Shown: positions 1 through 9,485 of the stretch, one piece after another | Layout: each line of letters begins with the position of its first letter | Position numbering within the stretch: position 1 is the first letter of the stretch | NCBI GenBank assembly: GCA_015075545.1 | Contig: JABTUC010000001.1 | Coordinates: 744,001-808,000 of the forward strand | Length of the DNA: 64,000 nt | Reading direction: 5' to 3' | DNA from: Ideonella sp. | Lineage (GTDB): Bacteria > Pseudomonadota > Gammaproteobacteria > Burkholderiales > Burkholderiaceae_C | Translations under genes and position numbers: made by a program | Notes under the pieces: generated by a model | Seen by the model: the letters and a program-made list of their open reading frames with translations, nothing else | Told to the model about the DNA's origin: nothing | Database searches by the model: none

Positions 1-497
1 TTGCCGTTGTTCAGGTAGGCGACGCAGCCATCGACGGTCTGACCCTTCAGGCACTTCGTGAAGCTCGTGTAGCCGCTGCGGAAGGTGAGGAACTCGATGT
101 CGTCGCCGGACAAAGGGCTCGCCTGGCTCTGGCGCAACTGCACGACGTACGCGCCGTACAGCCACTTCGATGCCGACGCGATGCTCATCACCGACGTGCT
201 GGTGTAGGTCGGGTTGCCGCCACTCGAAGGCACCGAGCCCGAGGCCAGGCGCTCGGTCTGGTCGCCGACTTCCCAGTAGAACGGCTGGATCGGCGTGCAG
301 GCGTTGCCGCTGTTTTGCGCCGTGGCCGTGGCCGCACCGATGCGCGCATCCAGGGTGATCGGTGGCGGCGTCTTGCTGCCTCCGTCACCGCCGCCTCCGC
401 AGCCAGATTGACCCAGCGCCAAGCCGAACACGGCGCCGGCTGCTGCAAGCCGCCGCTGCAGCACCGGCGCACCGCGCACCGTCGCGTGCCATCTCAT
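1..497 (-). CDS. Putative lipoprotein, serine-hydrolase-like (truncated by window edge)
   Basis: The reading frame starts at ATG 497 behind GAAGGAG and runs off the left end of the window, so about 165 N-terminal residues are visible and the C-terminus is missing. Residues 1-35 form a basic and hydrophobic leader ending in a lipobox-like QSGC followed by a glycine-rich stretch, so it is probably a lipoprotein. Further on, SIASASKWLYGAYVV contains an SxxK tetrad (SASK), the catalytic signature of the serine beta-lactamase/penicillin-binding fold. The segment after it carries two cysteines (TKCLKG, DGCVAY). That it is a secreted serine hydrolase is inference from this motif. The rest of the fold cannot be checked here. 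It is transcribed in the same direction as dut but separated from it by about 155 bases. Confidence 0.7.
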   Translation of the reverse strand, partial: MRWHATVRGAPVLQRRLAAAGAVFGLALGQSGCGGGGDGGSKTPPPITLDARIGAATATAQNSGNACTPIQPFYWEVGDQTERLASGSVPSSGGNPTYTSTSVMSIASASKWLYGAYVVQLRQSQASPLSGDDIEFLTFRSGYTSFTKCLKGQTVDGCVAYLNNG

Positions 498-611
498 CGC
501 CGTCTCCTTCGGGGGTGCGAGCCGCTGGCCGGTGCCGGCGGCATGCCTGAACACCGTAGAGCAGCCGGATTGCTGGCCTGTGAAGCGCAGATCGGCGTTT
601 GGTGACGAAAG

Positions 612-633
612 GTGCGGGTCGGCAGAACCGCAC
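612..633 (-). terminator. Possible stem-loop downstream of coaBC-dut
   Basis: GTGCGG and CCGCAC are perfect 6-base arms around a 10-base loop. The site lies 20 bases past the dut stop in the direction of transcription. On the minus strand it is followed by CCTTTCG, which is a poor U tract, so this is at best a weak intrinsic terminator. Confidence 0.3.
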
Positions 634-653
634 GCCGCGGCGGCAGGCAGCGG

Positions 654-1103
654 TCAACCCGCCCCGGTGGAGCCGAATCCGCCCGCGCCGCGCGTCGAAG
701 CTTCGAACGATTCGACCCGACGAAACCGGGCTTGCACCACCGGCACGATCACCATCTGCGCGACGCGCTCGAACGGCTGCACGGTGTAGGTGGCGACGCC
801 ACGGTTCCAGCAGCTCACCATCAGCGGGCCCTGGTAGTCGCTGTCGATCAGACCCACCAGGTTGCCGAGCACGATGCCATGCTTGTGGCCGAGCCCCGAT
901 CGCGGCAGCAGCATCGCCGCCAGCCCGGGGTCGCCGATGTGGATCGCCAGCCCGGTGGGAATCAACGCCGACTGACCCGGCTCGAGCCGCAGCGGTGCGT
1001 CGATGCACGCGCGCAGGTCGAGCCCGGCACTGCCGGTGGTGGCGTAGGCCGGAAGCTGATCGGCCACGCGCTCGTCGAGCACGCGCACGTCGACCGTGCT
1101 CAC
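654..1103 (-). CDS. dut: dUTP diphosphatase
   Basis: Hydrolyses dUTP to dUMP and pyrophosphate, keeping uracil out of DNA and feeding dTMP synthesis; it acts as a cytosolic homotrimer. The 149-residue protein has all five dUTPase motifs in order: GSAGLDLRA near residue 22, [19 protein letters not shown] with the catalytic Asp, [10 protein letters not shown], and the glycine-rich [10 protein letters not shown] at the C-terminus that closes over the nucleotide. The start is taken as GTG 1103, which overlaps the coaBC stop as GTGA, giving translational coupling. No in-frame upstream start matches the family length as well. The coaBC-dut order is common in proteobacteria. Confidence 0.95.
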   Translation of the reverse strand: MSTVDVRVLDERVADQLPAYATTGSAGLDLRACIDAPLRLEPGQSALIPTGLAIHIGDPGLAAMLLPRSGLGHKHGIVLGNLVGLIDSDYQGPLMVSCWNRGVATYTVQPFERVAQMVIVPVVQARFRRVESFEASTRGAGGFGSTGAG

Positions 1104-2326
1104 GCAAGCGCCTCCAGCCGCTGCGAGATCTCGCGCACGAGTTGGCGCGCCAGCGTCAGCTTGTCGGCCGCGGGCAACTGTCGTTCGCCGCGTGCGTCCA
1201 CCAGCAGCAGCGTGTTGTCGTCGCGGCCGAAGGTCGACGGCCCGATGTTGCCGACGATCAGCGGCACGTTCTTGCGCTGCAGCTTGGCGCGCGCGTTGGC
1301 GGCCAGGTCGTTGGTCTCGGCGGCGAAGCCCACGCAGTATGGGCGCTGCGGCAGCCGCGCCACCGCAGCCAGGATGTCGGGGTTCTCGGCCAGCTCGAGT
1401 GCGGGCGCGCTGTGGCTGCCGTCCTTCTTGATCTTGCGCTGCGCGTAGCTGGCAGGGCGCCAATCCGCGACGGCGGCGGTGGCCACGAACACGTGCTGAA
1501 CGGCGGCCAGCGGCAGCACGGTATCGTGCATCTGCTGCGCGCTGGCAACGTCGATGCGTCGCACGTGCCGCGGCGTCGGCAGATGCACCGGCCCGCACAC
1601 CAGGGTGACGTCGGCGCCCGCCTCCTGCGCCGCGCGCGCGACCGCGAAGCCCATCTTGCCGCTCGACAGGTTGGTGATGCCACGCACCGGGTCGATCGCC
1701 TCGAACGTCGGCCCGGCGGTCACCAGCACCCGGCGGCCGGCCAGCAGTTTGGGCTGCAGCGCAGCGATCACCTCGTCGCGCAACTCGTCGGCCTCGAGCA
1801 TGCGACCGTCGCCGATTTCGCCGCAGGCCTGATCGCCAGCGGCCGGCCCGAGCACCAGCGCGCCGTCGTCGCGCAGCCGCTCGACGTTGCGTTGCGTCGC
1901 CGGGTGCGCCCACATCTCGCGGTTCATCGCCGGCGCCACCAGCAGCGGGCAGCGCTCGGCCGGGCGCGCCAGGCACAGCAGGCTGAGCAGGTCGTCGGCC
2001 AGGCCGTGCGCCAGCTTGGCGATGAAGTCGGCCGACGCCGGGGCGACGATCAGCGCATCGGCGTCGCGCGTCAAGTGGATGTGTGGCATGTTGTCGCTCT
2101 GGCGCGCATCCCACTGGCTGGTGTAGACCGCGCGCCCGCTCAGCGCCTGCATCGTCACCGGCGTGACGAAGGCGGCTGCGGCCTCGGTCATCACCACCTG
2201 CACGCTGGCACCGGCCTTGACCAACTCGCGCGCCAGTTCGGCCGCCTTGTAGCAGGCAATGCCCCCGCTCAAGCCGAGCACGATGTGGCGACCGTCGAGT
2301 TGCAGCACCTCAGGCATGGCTTGCAA
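1100..2326 (-). CDS. coaBC: Bifunctional phosphopantothenoylcysteine decarboxylase/phosphopantothenate-cysteine ligase
   Basis: Performs two consecutive steps of coenzyme A synthesis: CoaB joins 4'-phosphopantothenate to cysteine using CTP, and CoaC, a flavoprotein, decarboxylates the product to 4'-phosphopantetheine. The protein is 408 residues, the usual Dfp length. The N-terminal half has the FMN-binding [10 protein letters not shown], the active-site His in MPHIHL (about residue 82) and the PAMNREMW substrate clamp. The C-terminal half opens with [16 protein letters not shown] and carries [10 protein letters not shown], the KIKK lysines and ENPDI, all typical of CoaB. It is the first gene of a two-gene operon with dut, which overlaps it by four bases. 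Confidence 0.95.
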   Translation of the reverse strand: MQAMPEVLQLDGRHIVLGLSGGIACYKAAELARELVKAGASVQVVMTEAAAAFVTPVTMQALSGRAVYTSQWDARQSDNMPHIHLTRDADALIVAPASADFIAKLAHGLADDLLSLLCLARPAERCPLLVAPAMNREMWAHPATQRNVERLRDDGALVLGPAAGDQACGEIGDGRMLEADELRDEVIAALQPKLLAGRRVLVTAGPTFEAIDPVRGITNLSSGKMGFAVARAAQEAGADVTLVCGPVHLPTPRHVRRIDVASAQQMHDTVLPLAAVQHVFVATAAVADWRPASYAQRKIKKDGSHSAPALELAENPDILAAVARLPQRPYCVGFAAETNDLAANARAKLQRKNVPLIVGNIGPSTFGRDDNTLLLVDARGERQLPAADKLTLARQLVREISQRLEALA

Positions 2327-2365
2327 TGTAGCAGCGTGCCATCGCGCAGCCGCGCAGCAACCGGC

Positions 2366-3109
2366 TCAGCGCGCCGCGCCGTGGCACTTCTTGAACTTCA
2401 GACCGCTGCCGCACGGGCACGGATCGTTGCGACCGGGCAGCGCTTCGACACGGCGTGTCGACGGCTTCGGCGCATGATCGACCCAGTACAGGCGAAGCTG
2501 TTGCGCCGCCAGACAGGCGGCGTCGATCTGCGCGTCGCGGTCGGCCGCGATGTCGGCTTGCGATGCGGCCGTCTGCAGATCGCGAATGCGCCGCATCGCA
2601 TCGTGATAACGGGCGGCATCGGGTGCGTCGAGCGCCGGCTCAACCCAATCGGCAGCAAAGTGTTCGACCGCCGCGAAGAAGCCGCGCGACCAGCCGACCC
2701 CGGGCCGCAGTTCGTCGGCCGCCTGCTGCGCATCGCCCAGGCCCTGCGCGACGAAGGCCTCGTGATCGTCGGCCTCGTACGCCATCATCCACGGCTCGAG
2801 ATAGATGCTGCTGGGGCTGCCGAGCAGCCCCTCGGCGTCGAGTTGCTGCGCCAGTTCGCTCCAGCGTGACGACAACGCGCGATGCGCTCGGCGCGCATCG
2901 CTCGGGTCGGCGAACACACGCTCGAAGGTGTCGCCCAGCATCGCGGGCAGCCATTGATCGATCGGCACCGCGCGCGGGCCGGCCAGCACGCCGGTCAGGT
3001 AGCCATCGATCCATTCGGGCGAGACGCGGCCATCGAAGCCTGCGAGGCGCCAGCACACCTGTTCGAAGTCGCTTGCCACCGCCTGCGGCTCAGCGAGAAG
3101 CGCTGTCAT
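2366..3109 (-). CDS. UPF0149/YecA family protein with C-terminal SEC-C zinc motif
   Basis: The protein is 247 residues. The first about 190 resemble the UPF0149 (YecA/YgfB) helical domain ([21 protein letters not shown], then [16 protein letters not shown]). It ends in a SEC-C motif, [19 protein letters not shown], a zinc knuckle also found at the C-terminus of SecA. YecA proteins of this layout have been linked to SecA and ribosome association. The exact role of this one is unknown. The start at ATG 3109 (MTALLAEP) is preferred because the upstream in-frame residues are arginine-rich with no family resemblance, but its ribosome site is weak. It stands alone between coaBC and the hydrolase, both on the same strand. 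Confidence 0.82.
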   Translation of the reverse strand: MTALLAEPQAVASDFEQVCWRLAGFDGRVSPEWIDGYLTGVLAGPRAVPIDQWLPAMLGDTFERVFADPSDARRAHRALSSRWSELAQQLDAEGLLGSPSSIYLEPWMMAYEADDHEAFVAQGLGDAQQAADELRPGVGWSRGFFAAVEHFAADWVEPALDAPDAARYHDAMRRIRDLQTAASQADIAADRDAQIDAACLAAQQLRLYWVDHAPKPSTRRVEALPGRNDPCPCGSGLKFKKCHGAAR

Positions 3110-3185
3110 CGGGATTCCGCTGCCCTTCCGTCGCAACCTGAAACTGCGGCGATTATCAGCGCCATCGCGGCTGCATGCTCCGGGC

Positions 3186-4034
3186 TCAGCGCGAGGCCAT
3201 CGGATCGAGCCAGGTCTGCAGCGCGACACGCGACGCCTTGCGTGCCGCAGCGTTGCCGCCCACGTGCACGCCTGCGCCGGGCCGCGCGCCGCCCGGCACG
3301 TCGCTGCGCAGGCGCACGGGGGCACGGCTGTCGAAGCCGTGGCCGGCGCCGGCGTACACCTGCACTTCGGGTTGGGGAGCGGCAGAGCGCGCGGCCAGCG
3401 CCAGGCACGGCGCAATCGGCGTCCAGTCGTCGATCTCGCCGAGCAGCAGCAGCAGCGGCGCCAGCGGCCGATAGCCGCGTCGCAGCTCCTCGGCGCAACC
3501 GGGGTAGAACGCCACGGCGCGGCTCGGGCGCACGGCCGCCGCGGCGACTTCGGGGTGGTTCACGTTGGTTGCCGCGAGCACCGTGCTGCCACCGTTGGAC
3601 CAGCCCATCAAGCCGAGCCGCGCACGATCGACGTCGCCGCGCGCAGCCAGCCACTGCAGCGCCCCCAAGGCATCGCGACGGCGCTGCGTCTGGGTGACGC
3701 GGCGGCGCTCGACGCGCTGCGTGCACAACTCATGCTCGCCGCGCGGCGTCAGCGAGTCCAGCACCAACGCGTGCATGCCGCGCTGGTTCAGCAACTGCGC
3801 GGTGTCGCGCAGGCGCGCGGCGAGTTGGCCATCACGCCCATACGCACCGCTGCATCCGTGCAGCAGCACCCACGCCGGTGCCGGGCCGGGGCGCGACGCG
3901 GCAAACCAGATGCCCGGCAGCAGCAGCGCGGCGCCGTGCGGGCGGTCGAAGCTCGGTACCTCGACTCGCTGCTGAGCCGCGGCGCCCGCACAACACACCG
4001 CAGCCAGCGACGCCAGCAGCACCGCCCGCGCCAT
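3186..4034 (-). CDS. Exported dienelactone hydrolase-family protein
   Basis: An alpha/beta hydrolase of the dienelactone hydrolase type, about 282 residues. Residues 1-21 ([21 protein letters not shown]) look like a Sec signal peptide with an AxA cleavage site, so it probably acts in the periplasm. The catalytic triad can be placed: Ser in the nucleophile elbow GWSNGG, Asp in GEIDDWTP and His in GAGHGFD. The oxyanion strand is [10 protein letters not shown]. An ATG 60 bases further upstream (4094) is possible, but it would place an arginine-rich stretch in front of the signal peptide. It follows alaS on the same strand by about 110 bases. Substrate is unknown; a lactone or ester is likely. 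Confidence 0.82.
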   Translation of the reverse strand: MARAVLLASLAAVCCAGAAAQQRVEVPSFDRPHGAALLLPGIWFAASRPGPAPAWVLLHGCSGAYGRDGQLAARLRDTAQLLNQRGMHALVLDSLTPRGEHELCTQRVERRRVTQTQRRRDALGALQWLAARGDVDRARLGLMGWSNGGSTVLAATNVNHPEVAAAAVRPSRAVAFYPGCAEELRRGYRPLAPLLLLLGEIDDWTPIAPCLALAARSAAPQPEVQVYAGAGHGFDSRAPVRLRSDVPGGARPGAGVHVGGNAAARKASRVALQTWLDPMASR

Positions 4035-4142
4035 GCGACGACGCCCGCGCCGCGTCGACGCTGCCGCGAGACTGTCGAAAGCACCCTCGGCCACCTGGAG
4101 CCCTGCTCGCGCCGCCTTCGGCAGTGGCGTGGTCCCCGGTCG

Positions 4143-6776
4143 CTACGGCAGCCGTCCGGCGACCCAACCGCGCACCGACGCCAGCGCCTGCGGCAGCTTG
4201 GCCGGTTCGGTGCCGCCGGCCATCGCCAGGTCGGGCTTGCCGCCGCCCTTGCCACCGACCTGCTGCGCGACGAAGTTGACCAGTTCGCCGGCCTTCACCC
4301 GCGCGATGCTGTCGGGGGTCACTCCGGCTGCGAGCTGCACCTTCGCGCCGTCGACGGTGGCCAGCACGATGGCGGCGGTCTTGAGCTTGTCTTTCAGCTT
4401 GTCCATCGTTTCGCGCAAGGTCTTGGCGTCGGCGTCGCGCAGCGTGGCAGCCAGCACTTTCAGGCCCTTGACCTCGACCGCCTGCGCGAGCAGCTCGTCG
4501 CCCTGTGCCGAGGCCAGCCTGCCCTTCAGTGCGCCGAGTTCCTTTTCGAGGCTGCGCACCTGGTCGAGCAGGTTGTCGACGCGGGCGCGCACCTCGGCCG
4601 GCGCGACCTTCAAGGTGGCGGCCAATTGCGACATCGTCGATTCGAGGCCCTGCAGGTAGGCCAGCGCGTTGTCGCCGGTCACCGCCTCGACGCGCCGCAC
4701 GCCGGCGGCGACGCCGCCCTCGGAGACAATCTTGAACAGGCCGATGTCGCCGGTGCGCTGCACGTGGGTGCCGCCGCACAACTCGCGGCTCGAGCCGATG
4801 TCGAGCACGCGCACGCGCTCGCCGTACTTCTCGCCGAACAGCATCATCGCGCCGAGCTTCTGCGCTTCGTCCATCGACATCACGCGCGCCTCCGTCGGCG
4901 CGTTGGCCAGGATCTCGGCGTTGACGATCGCCTCGACCTTGCAGATCTGCTCGTCGGTCAGCGGCGCGTGGTGCGCGAAGTCGAAGCGCGTGTGGTCGGC
5001 GTCGACCAGCGAGCCCTTCTGCTGCACGTGCTCGCCCAGCACCTCGCGCAGCGCCTTGTGCATCAGGTGGGTGACGCTGTGGTTGCGCATCGTCTTCGCG
5101 CGCTGTTCGGCATTGACCCGGGCGTTGACCGCGTCGCCCACCGCGAGCGTGCCTTCGACCACGCGCACCTGATGGCCGAACACGTCGGCCTGGATCTTGG
5201 TGGTGTCCTCGACCAGCGCCCGGAAGGTCGCGTTGCGCAATTCGCCGGTGTCGCCCACCTGGCCGCCGCTCTCGGCATAGAACGGCGTGTGGTCGAGCAC
5301 GACCACCGCATCGTCGCCCGCGCTCACGCTGCGCGTCGGCGTGCCGTCGACGTACAGCGCGGTGACCTTGGCGCCGTCGCGCGCGAGGCTGTCGTAGCCG
5401 TGGAAGGTGGTGGCCGCGCCGCTGTAGGCCAGCCCCGCGGCCATCTTGAACTTGGCCGCCGCCCTCGCCTGCTCGCGCTGCCGGTTCATCGCCGCGGCGA
5501 AGCCGGCTTCGTCGACGGTCACGCCGCGTTCGCGGCAGACGTCGGCCGTGAGGTCGAGCGGGAAGCCGTAGGTGTCGTGCAGCTTGAACGCGGTCTCGCC
5601 GTCGACCTGCCTGGTTCCGCCGGCCAGCGCCGCCTCGAGGATCTCCATGCCGTTGGCGATGGTCTGGAAGAAGCGCTCCTCCTCGACCTTCAGCACCTCG
5701 GTGACGCGCGCGGCCTCGCGCCGCAACTCGGGGTAGGCGTCGCCCATCTCGGCGGCCAGCGGCGCCACCAGCCGATGGAAGAACGGCTTGCGCGCGCCGA
5801 GCTTGTAGCCGTGGCGGATGGCGCGACGCGCGATGCGTCGCAGCACGTAGCCGCGCCCTTCGTTGCCCGGGATCACGCCATCGGTGACCGTGAACGCGCA
5901 GGCGCGGATGTGGTCGGCGATCACCTTCAGCGACGGCGTCTGCAGATCCGCCAGCGGCGCGGCGCCGGCGCTCACCACCGCGTCGCGCGTCGCGGCCAGC
6001 AGCGTGGCGAAGAGGTCGATTTCGTAGTTCGAATGCACGTGCTGCAGCACCGCGGTCAGGCGCTCGAGCCCCATGCCGGTGTCGACGCTCGGCTTGGGCA
6101 GCTTGTGCATCACGCCGTCTTCGGTGCGGTTGAACTGCATGAAGACGTTGTTCCAGATCTCGATGTAGCGGTCGCCGTCCTGCTCGGCGCTGCCCGGCGG
6201 CCCGCCGGCGACGCCGGGACCGTGGTCGTAGAAGATCTCCGAGCACGGGCCGCAGGGCCCCGTGTCGCCCATCATCCAGAAGTTGTCGCTGGCGTAGCGC
6301 GCGCCCTTGTTGTCGCCGATGCGCACCACGCGCGCAGGCGGCAGGCCGATTTCGTGGACCCAGATGTCGTAGGCCTCGTCGTCCTCGGCGTAGACGGTGG
6401 CCCACAGCTTGTCGGCCGGCAGCGCGAAGTGCACGGTCAGCAGCTCCCACGCGTACTTCAGCGCGTCGCGCTTGAAGTAGTCGCCGAAGCTGAAGTTGCC
6501 CAGCATCTCGAAGAACGTGTGATGGCGCGCGGTGTAGCCGACGTTCTCCAGATCGTTGTGCTTGCCGCCGGCGCGGATGCACTTCTGCGCCGTGGCCGCG
6601 CGCGTGTACGGCCGCTTGTCGAAGCCGAGGAACACGTCCTTGAACTGGTTCATCCCGGCGTTGGTGAACAGCAGCGTCGGGTCGTCGTGCGGCACCACCG
6701 GCGAGCTGGGCACCACCTGGTGCCCCTTGGACTCGAAGAACGACAGGAACGTGGAGCGGATCTCGGCGGCTTTCAT
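4143..6776 (-). CDS. alaS: Alanyl-tRNA synthetase
   Basis: Charges tRNA-Ala with alanine and edits mischarged Ser or Gly; cytosolic and essential. The protein is 877 residues, very close to the E. coli length of 876. It opens with the class II motif 1 region ([19 protein letters not shown], then [17 protein letters not shown]). The editing domain has both halves of the zinc site: HxxxH in SVTHLMHK and CxxxH in LCGGTHV. A coiled region and the glycine-rich C-Ala domain ([15 protein letters not shown]) complete it. ATG 6776 is chosen because the 49 codons upstream are basic and unlike the family. It is transcribed divergently from the Bug receptor at 7018, with about 240 bases between them in which I see no convincing promoter. 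Confidence 0.97.
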   Translation of the reverse strand: MKAAEIRSTFLSFFESKGHQVVPSSPVVPHDDPTLLFTNAGMNQFKDVFLGFDKRPYTRAATAQKCIRAGGKHNDLENVGYTARHHTFFEMLGNFSFGDYFKRDALKYAWELLTVHFALPADKLWATVYAEDDEAYDIWVHEIGLPPARVVRIGDNKGARYASDNFWMMGDTGPCGPCSEIFYDHGPGVAGGPPGSAEQDGDRYIEIWNNVFMQFNRTEDGVMHKLPKPSVDTGMGLERLTAVLQHVHSNYEIDLFATLLAATRDAVVSAGAAPLADLQTPSLKVIADHIRACAFTVTDGVIPGNEGRGYVLRRIARRAIRHGYKLGARKPFFHRLVAPLAAEMGDAYPELRREAARVTEVLKVEEERFFQTIANGMEILEAALAGGTRQVDGETAFKLHDTYGFPLDLTADVCRERGVTVDEAGFAAAMNRQREQARAAAKFKMAAGLAYSGAATTFHGYDSLARDGAKVTALYVDGTPTRSVSAGDDAVVVLDHTPFYAESGGQVGDTGELRNATFRALVEDTTKIQADVFGHQVRVVEGTLAVGDAVNARVNAEQRAKTMRNHSVTHLMHKALREVLGEHVQQKGSLVDADHTRFDFAHHAPLTDEQICKVEAIVNAEILANAPTEARVMSMDEAQKLGAMMLFGEKYGERVRVLDIGSSRELCGGTHVQRTGDIGLFKIVSEGGVAAGVRRVEAVTGDNALAYLQGLESTMSQLAATLKVAPAEVRARVDNLLDQVRSLEKELGALKGRLASAQGDELLAQAVEVKGLKVLAATLRDADAKTLRETMDKLKDKLKTAAIVLATVDGAKVQLAAGVTPDSIARVKAGELVNFVAQQVGGKGGGKPDLAMAGGTEPAKLPQALASVRGWVAGRLP

Positions 6777-7017
6777 GCGCGGCTTTGCAGGGCGACCCGC
6801 GATTTTAGGTGCGTCGCGCCCGTCGGCTGTGCCGCAGCGACGGTTGGGCGCGGCATCGCCCGGCGCTCTCGATGCCGAAAAGGCTACAGGCCACAATCGG
6901 CGCACGGCCGAGGGCCGTGACATTCTGGGCGGGGCTGACCGCCGCGCAGCAGGAGCATGAGTCGATGGCCCTGCGAGCGACTAGCATGCCGCATCCGGAC
7001 CCCAGAACGACGGCACC

Positions 7018-8100
7018 ATGCCGACCACCATGACCGCACTTCGCACCCCTTTGCTCCGTCGCGGCGGCCGCTTCGCCGCGCTGGCCGCCTTGGCTTGGGC
7101 CGCCCTGATGGCCCCCACCGCGCAGGCGTGGGAGCCCACCGGTCCGGTGGAGCTGGTGGTCCCTGCCGGCACCGGTGGTGGCGCCGACCAGATGGCGCGC
7201 TTCATCGCCGAGATGGTGAAGAAGCACAAGCTGATGGCGCAGCCGATCAACGTGGTCAACAAGACGGGCAACTCGGGCGCCGAAGGCTTCCTCGACGTCA
7301 AGGCGGCGCAGGGCGACCCGCACAAACTGATCATCACGCTGTCCAACCTGTTCACCACGCCGCTGGCCACCGGCACCAAGTTCACCTGGCAGGATTTCAC
7401 GCCGGTGCAGATGATGGCGCTCGACCAGTTCGTGCTGTGGGTCAACGTCAAGTCGCCGTTCAAGTCGCCGAAGGACGTGCTCGACGCGATGCAGGCGTTG
7501 CCGCCCGGCGCGATCAAGCTCGGCGGCACCGGCACCAAGCAGGAAGACCAGTTGATCACCGTGCTGCTCGAGACGGCCGGCGCGACGCGGCTCACCTACG
7601 TGTCGTACAAGGGCGGCGGCGCGGTGGCCAAGGCATTGGCCGCCGGTGAAGTCGACCTGACGGTCAACAACCCCATCGAGGGCCAGAAGCTGTGGCACGA
7701 AGGCGCCTTGCGCCCGCTGTGTGTGTTCGACGGTGCGCCGCTCGACTACCACGACAAGATCGCCGGCCAGATGAGCTGGAACGACCTGCCGACCTGCATG
7801 TCGTTCGGCATCCCGGTGCAGTACCTGATGCTGCGCGGCATCTTCATGACCCCCGGCGCCACCCCCGAGCAGGTCGCCTTCTACGTGCAGTTGCTGACCA
7901 AGGTGCGCGCCGCGCCCGAGTGGAAGAGCTTCATGGCGCAGGGCGCGTTCAGGCAGCAGAACCTGGCCGGAGCGCCGTTCGTCGACTGGCTCGATCGCGC
8001 CGACAGTTTCCACCGTGTGCTGATGCGCGAGGCCAAGTTCATGGCCCCCAACGCGAACACCGTGGCGGCCGCGCAGGCGCCGGCGACCGCCAAGAAGTAG
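7018..8100 (+). CDS. Tripartite tricarboxylate transporter (Bug/TctC) substrate-binding protein
   Basis: Periplasmic receptor of the TctC/Bug family, 360 residues, which binds small carboxylates. A Sec signal peptide is clear (hydrophobic core ALAALAWAALMAPTAQA, cleavage before WEP). The mature start GPVELVVPAGTGGGADQMAR is the conserved carboxylate-binding edge of Bug proteins, and NVVNKTGNSGAEG is the second conserved strand. No TctA or TctB membrane subunits are nearby, which is usual for the orphan Bug receptors of Burkholderiales. It sits about 95 bases upstream of the glutaryl-CoA dehydrogenase gene on the same strand, so a C5 dicarboxylate such as glutarate is a plausible ligand, but this is inference from position only. 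Confidence 0.88.
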   Translation: MPTTMTALRTPLLRRGGRFAALAALAWAALMAPTAQAWEPTGPVELVVPAGTGGGADQMARFIAEMVKKHKLMAQPINVVNKTGNSGAEGFLDVKAAQGDPHKLIITLSNLFTTPLATGTKFTWQDFTPVQMMALDQFVLWVNVKSPFKSPKDVLDAMQALPPGAIKLGGTGTKQEDQLITVLLETAGATRLTYVSYKGGGAVAKALAAGEVDLTVNNPIEGQKLWHEGALRPLCVFDGAPLDYHDKIAGQMSWNDLPTCMSFGIPVQYLMLRGIFMTPGATPEQVAFYVQLLTKVRAAPEWKSFMAQGAFRQQNLAGAPFVDWLDRADSFHRVLMREAKFMAPNANTVAAAQAPATAKK

Positions 8101-8194
8101 AAAACCTGCGCCAGTACAAGGCCCGCCACTGCGGGCCGCGTTACGATGATCCGCGAGCCGGCAGCCCCGCCGGCCTCTGTCGAGGATCATCTGC

Positions 8195-9379
8195 ATGTCC
8201 AGCGCCGCCCGGTTCGATTGGGAAGACCCTTTGCTGCTCGATGAGCAGCTCAGCGACGACGAGCGCCAGGTGCGCGACGCGGCGCGCGAATACTGCCAGG
8301 GGCGGCTGGCACCGCGCGTGCTCGAGGCGTTCCGCCACGAGAAGACCGATACCGCGATCTTTCGCGAAATGGGCTCGCTGGGCCTGCTCGGGCCCACCAT
8401 CCCCGAGGCCTACGGCGGCGCGGGCCTGAACTACGTCTGCTACGGGCTGGTGGCGCGCGAGGTCGAGCGCGTCGACTCGGGCTACCGCTCGATGATGAGC
8501 GTGCAGAGTTCGCTGGTGATGGTGCCGATCAACGAATTCGGCAGCGAGGCGCTCAAGCGCAAGTATCTGCCCAGGCTCGCCAGCGGCGAGGCGATCGGCT
8601 GCTTCGGCCTGACCGAACCCAACCACGGCTCCGACCCCGGCAGCATGATCACCCGCGCCCGCAAGGTACCCGGCGGCTACTCGCTGAGCGGTGCCAAGAT
8701 GTGGATCACCAACTCGCCGATCGCCGACGTGTTCGTCGTCTGGGCCAAGGACGACGGCGGGCAGATCCGCGGCTTCGTGCTCGACAAGGGCGCCAAGGGC
8801 TTGAGCGCGCCGGCCGTGCACGGCAAGGTCGGCCTGCGCGCCAGCGTCACCGGCGAGATCGTGATGGACGAGGTGTTCTGCCCCGAGGAGAACGCCTTCC
8901 CCGAGGTGCGCGGCCTCAAGGGCCCGTTCACCTGCCTGAACAGCGCGCGCTATGGCATCGCCTGGGGTGCGCTCGGTGCCGCGGAGGACTGCTTCCACCG
9001 CGCGCGCCAGTACGTGCTCGACCGCAAGCAGTTCGGCCGCCCGCTGGCGGCCAACCAGCTGGTGCAGAAGAAGCTCGCCGACATGCTCAGCGAGATCGCG
9101 CTCGGCCTGCAGGCGTGCCTGCGCCTCGGACGCCTGAAGGACGAAGGCAAGGCGGCGGTCGAGACCACCAGCATCCTCAAGCGCAACAGCTGCGGCAAGG
9201 CGCTCGACATCGCCCGCATGGCGCGCGACATGATGGGCGGCAACGGCATCAGCGACGAGTTCGGCGTCGCGCGCCATCTGGTCAACCTCGAGGTGGTCAA
9301 CACCTACGAGGGCACGCACGACATCCACGCGCTGATCCTCGGCCGCGCGATCACCGGCATCCAGGCGTTCTCTGCATGA
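8195..9379 (+). CDS. gcdH: Glutaryl-CoA dehydrogenase
   Basis: FAD enzyme that oxidises and decarboxylates glutaryl-CoA to crotonyl-CoA and CO2, passing electrons to ETF. It is 394 residues, the usual length. It begins with the family-specific [17 protein letters not shown] and carries [13 protein letters not shown], containing the Arg and Ser that hold the substrate gamma-carboxylate in this subfamily. It has the FAD-binding [15 protein letters not shown] and the catalytic Glu in [12 protein letters not shown] (about residue 372). Other acyl-CoA dehydrogenases lack this combination. It is followed by a CoA transferase and an aldehyde dehydrogenase that would supply its substrate from glutarate semialdehyde. 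Confidence 0.95.
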   Translation: MSSAARFDWEDPLLLDEQLSDDERQVRDAAREYCQGRLAPRVLEAFRHEKTDTAIFREMGSLGLLGPTIPEAYGGAGLNYVCYGLVAREVERVDSGYRSMMSVQSSLVMVPINEFGSEALKRKYLPRLASGEAIGCFGLTEPNHGSDPGSMITRARKVPGGYSLSGAKMWITNSPIADVFVVWAKDDGGQIRGFVLDKGAKGLSAPAVHGKVGLRASVTGEIVMDEVFCPEENAFPEVRGLKGPFTCLNSARYGIAWGALGAAEDCFHRARQYVLDRKQFGRPLAANQLVQKKLADMLSEIALGLQACLRLGRLKDEGKAAVETTSILKRNSCGKALDIARMARDMMGGNGISDEFGVARHLVNLEVVNTYEGTHDIHALILGRAITGIQAFSA

Positions 9380-9403
9380 CCTCGGCAGCGCTTGGCGTGC
9401 GGC

Positions 9404-9480
9404 GGGCCGAGCGCCGGGCCGCTCCCAAGCCGGCCCGGGTCCCCTCGGGGGACCGGCCGACCGCCCCGTCGGACGAGGGG
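9404..9480 (+). repeat. Dispersed GC-rich palindromic repeat, copy A
   Basis: The spacer between gcdH and the CoA transferase is a copy of a dispersed repeat whose core reads GCCGGGCCGCTCCCAAGCC and then a CCCCTCGGGGG palindrome. The same core occurs in reverse orientation at 49116-49185 and in a diverged form inside hrpA at 57975-58036. The end of this copy (GACGAGGGG) lies 5 bases before the next ATG, so the repeat appears to provide the ribosome binding site of the CoA transferase gene. Confidence 0.7.
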
Positions 9481-9485
9481 CTGTC

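Noticed and set aside
3264-6920. A 1218-codon open frame on the plus strand opposite alaS and the hydrolase gene
   Set aside because: It is a shadow of alaS caused by high third-position GC. Its protein is Arg/His/Ala rich with no family resemblance, while the minus strand carries clear alaS motifs.
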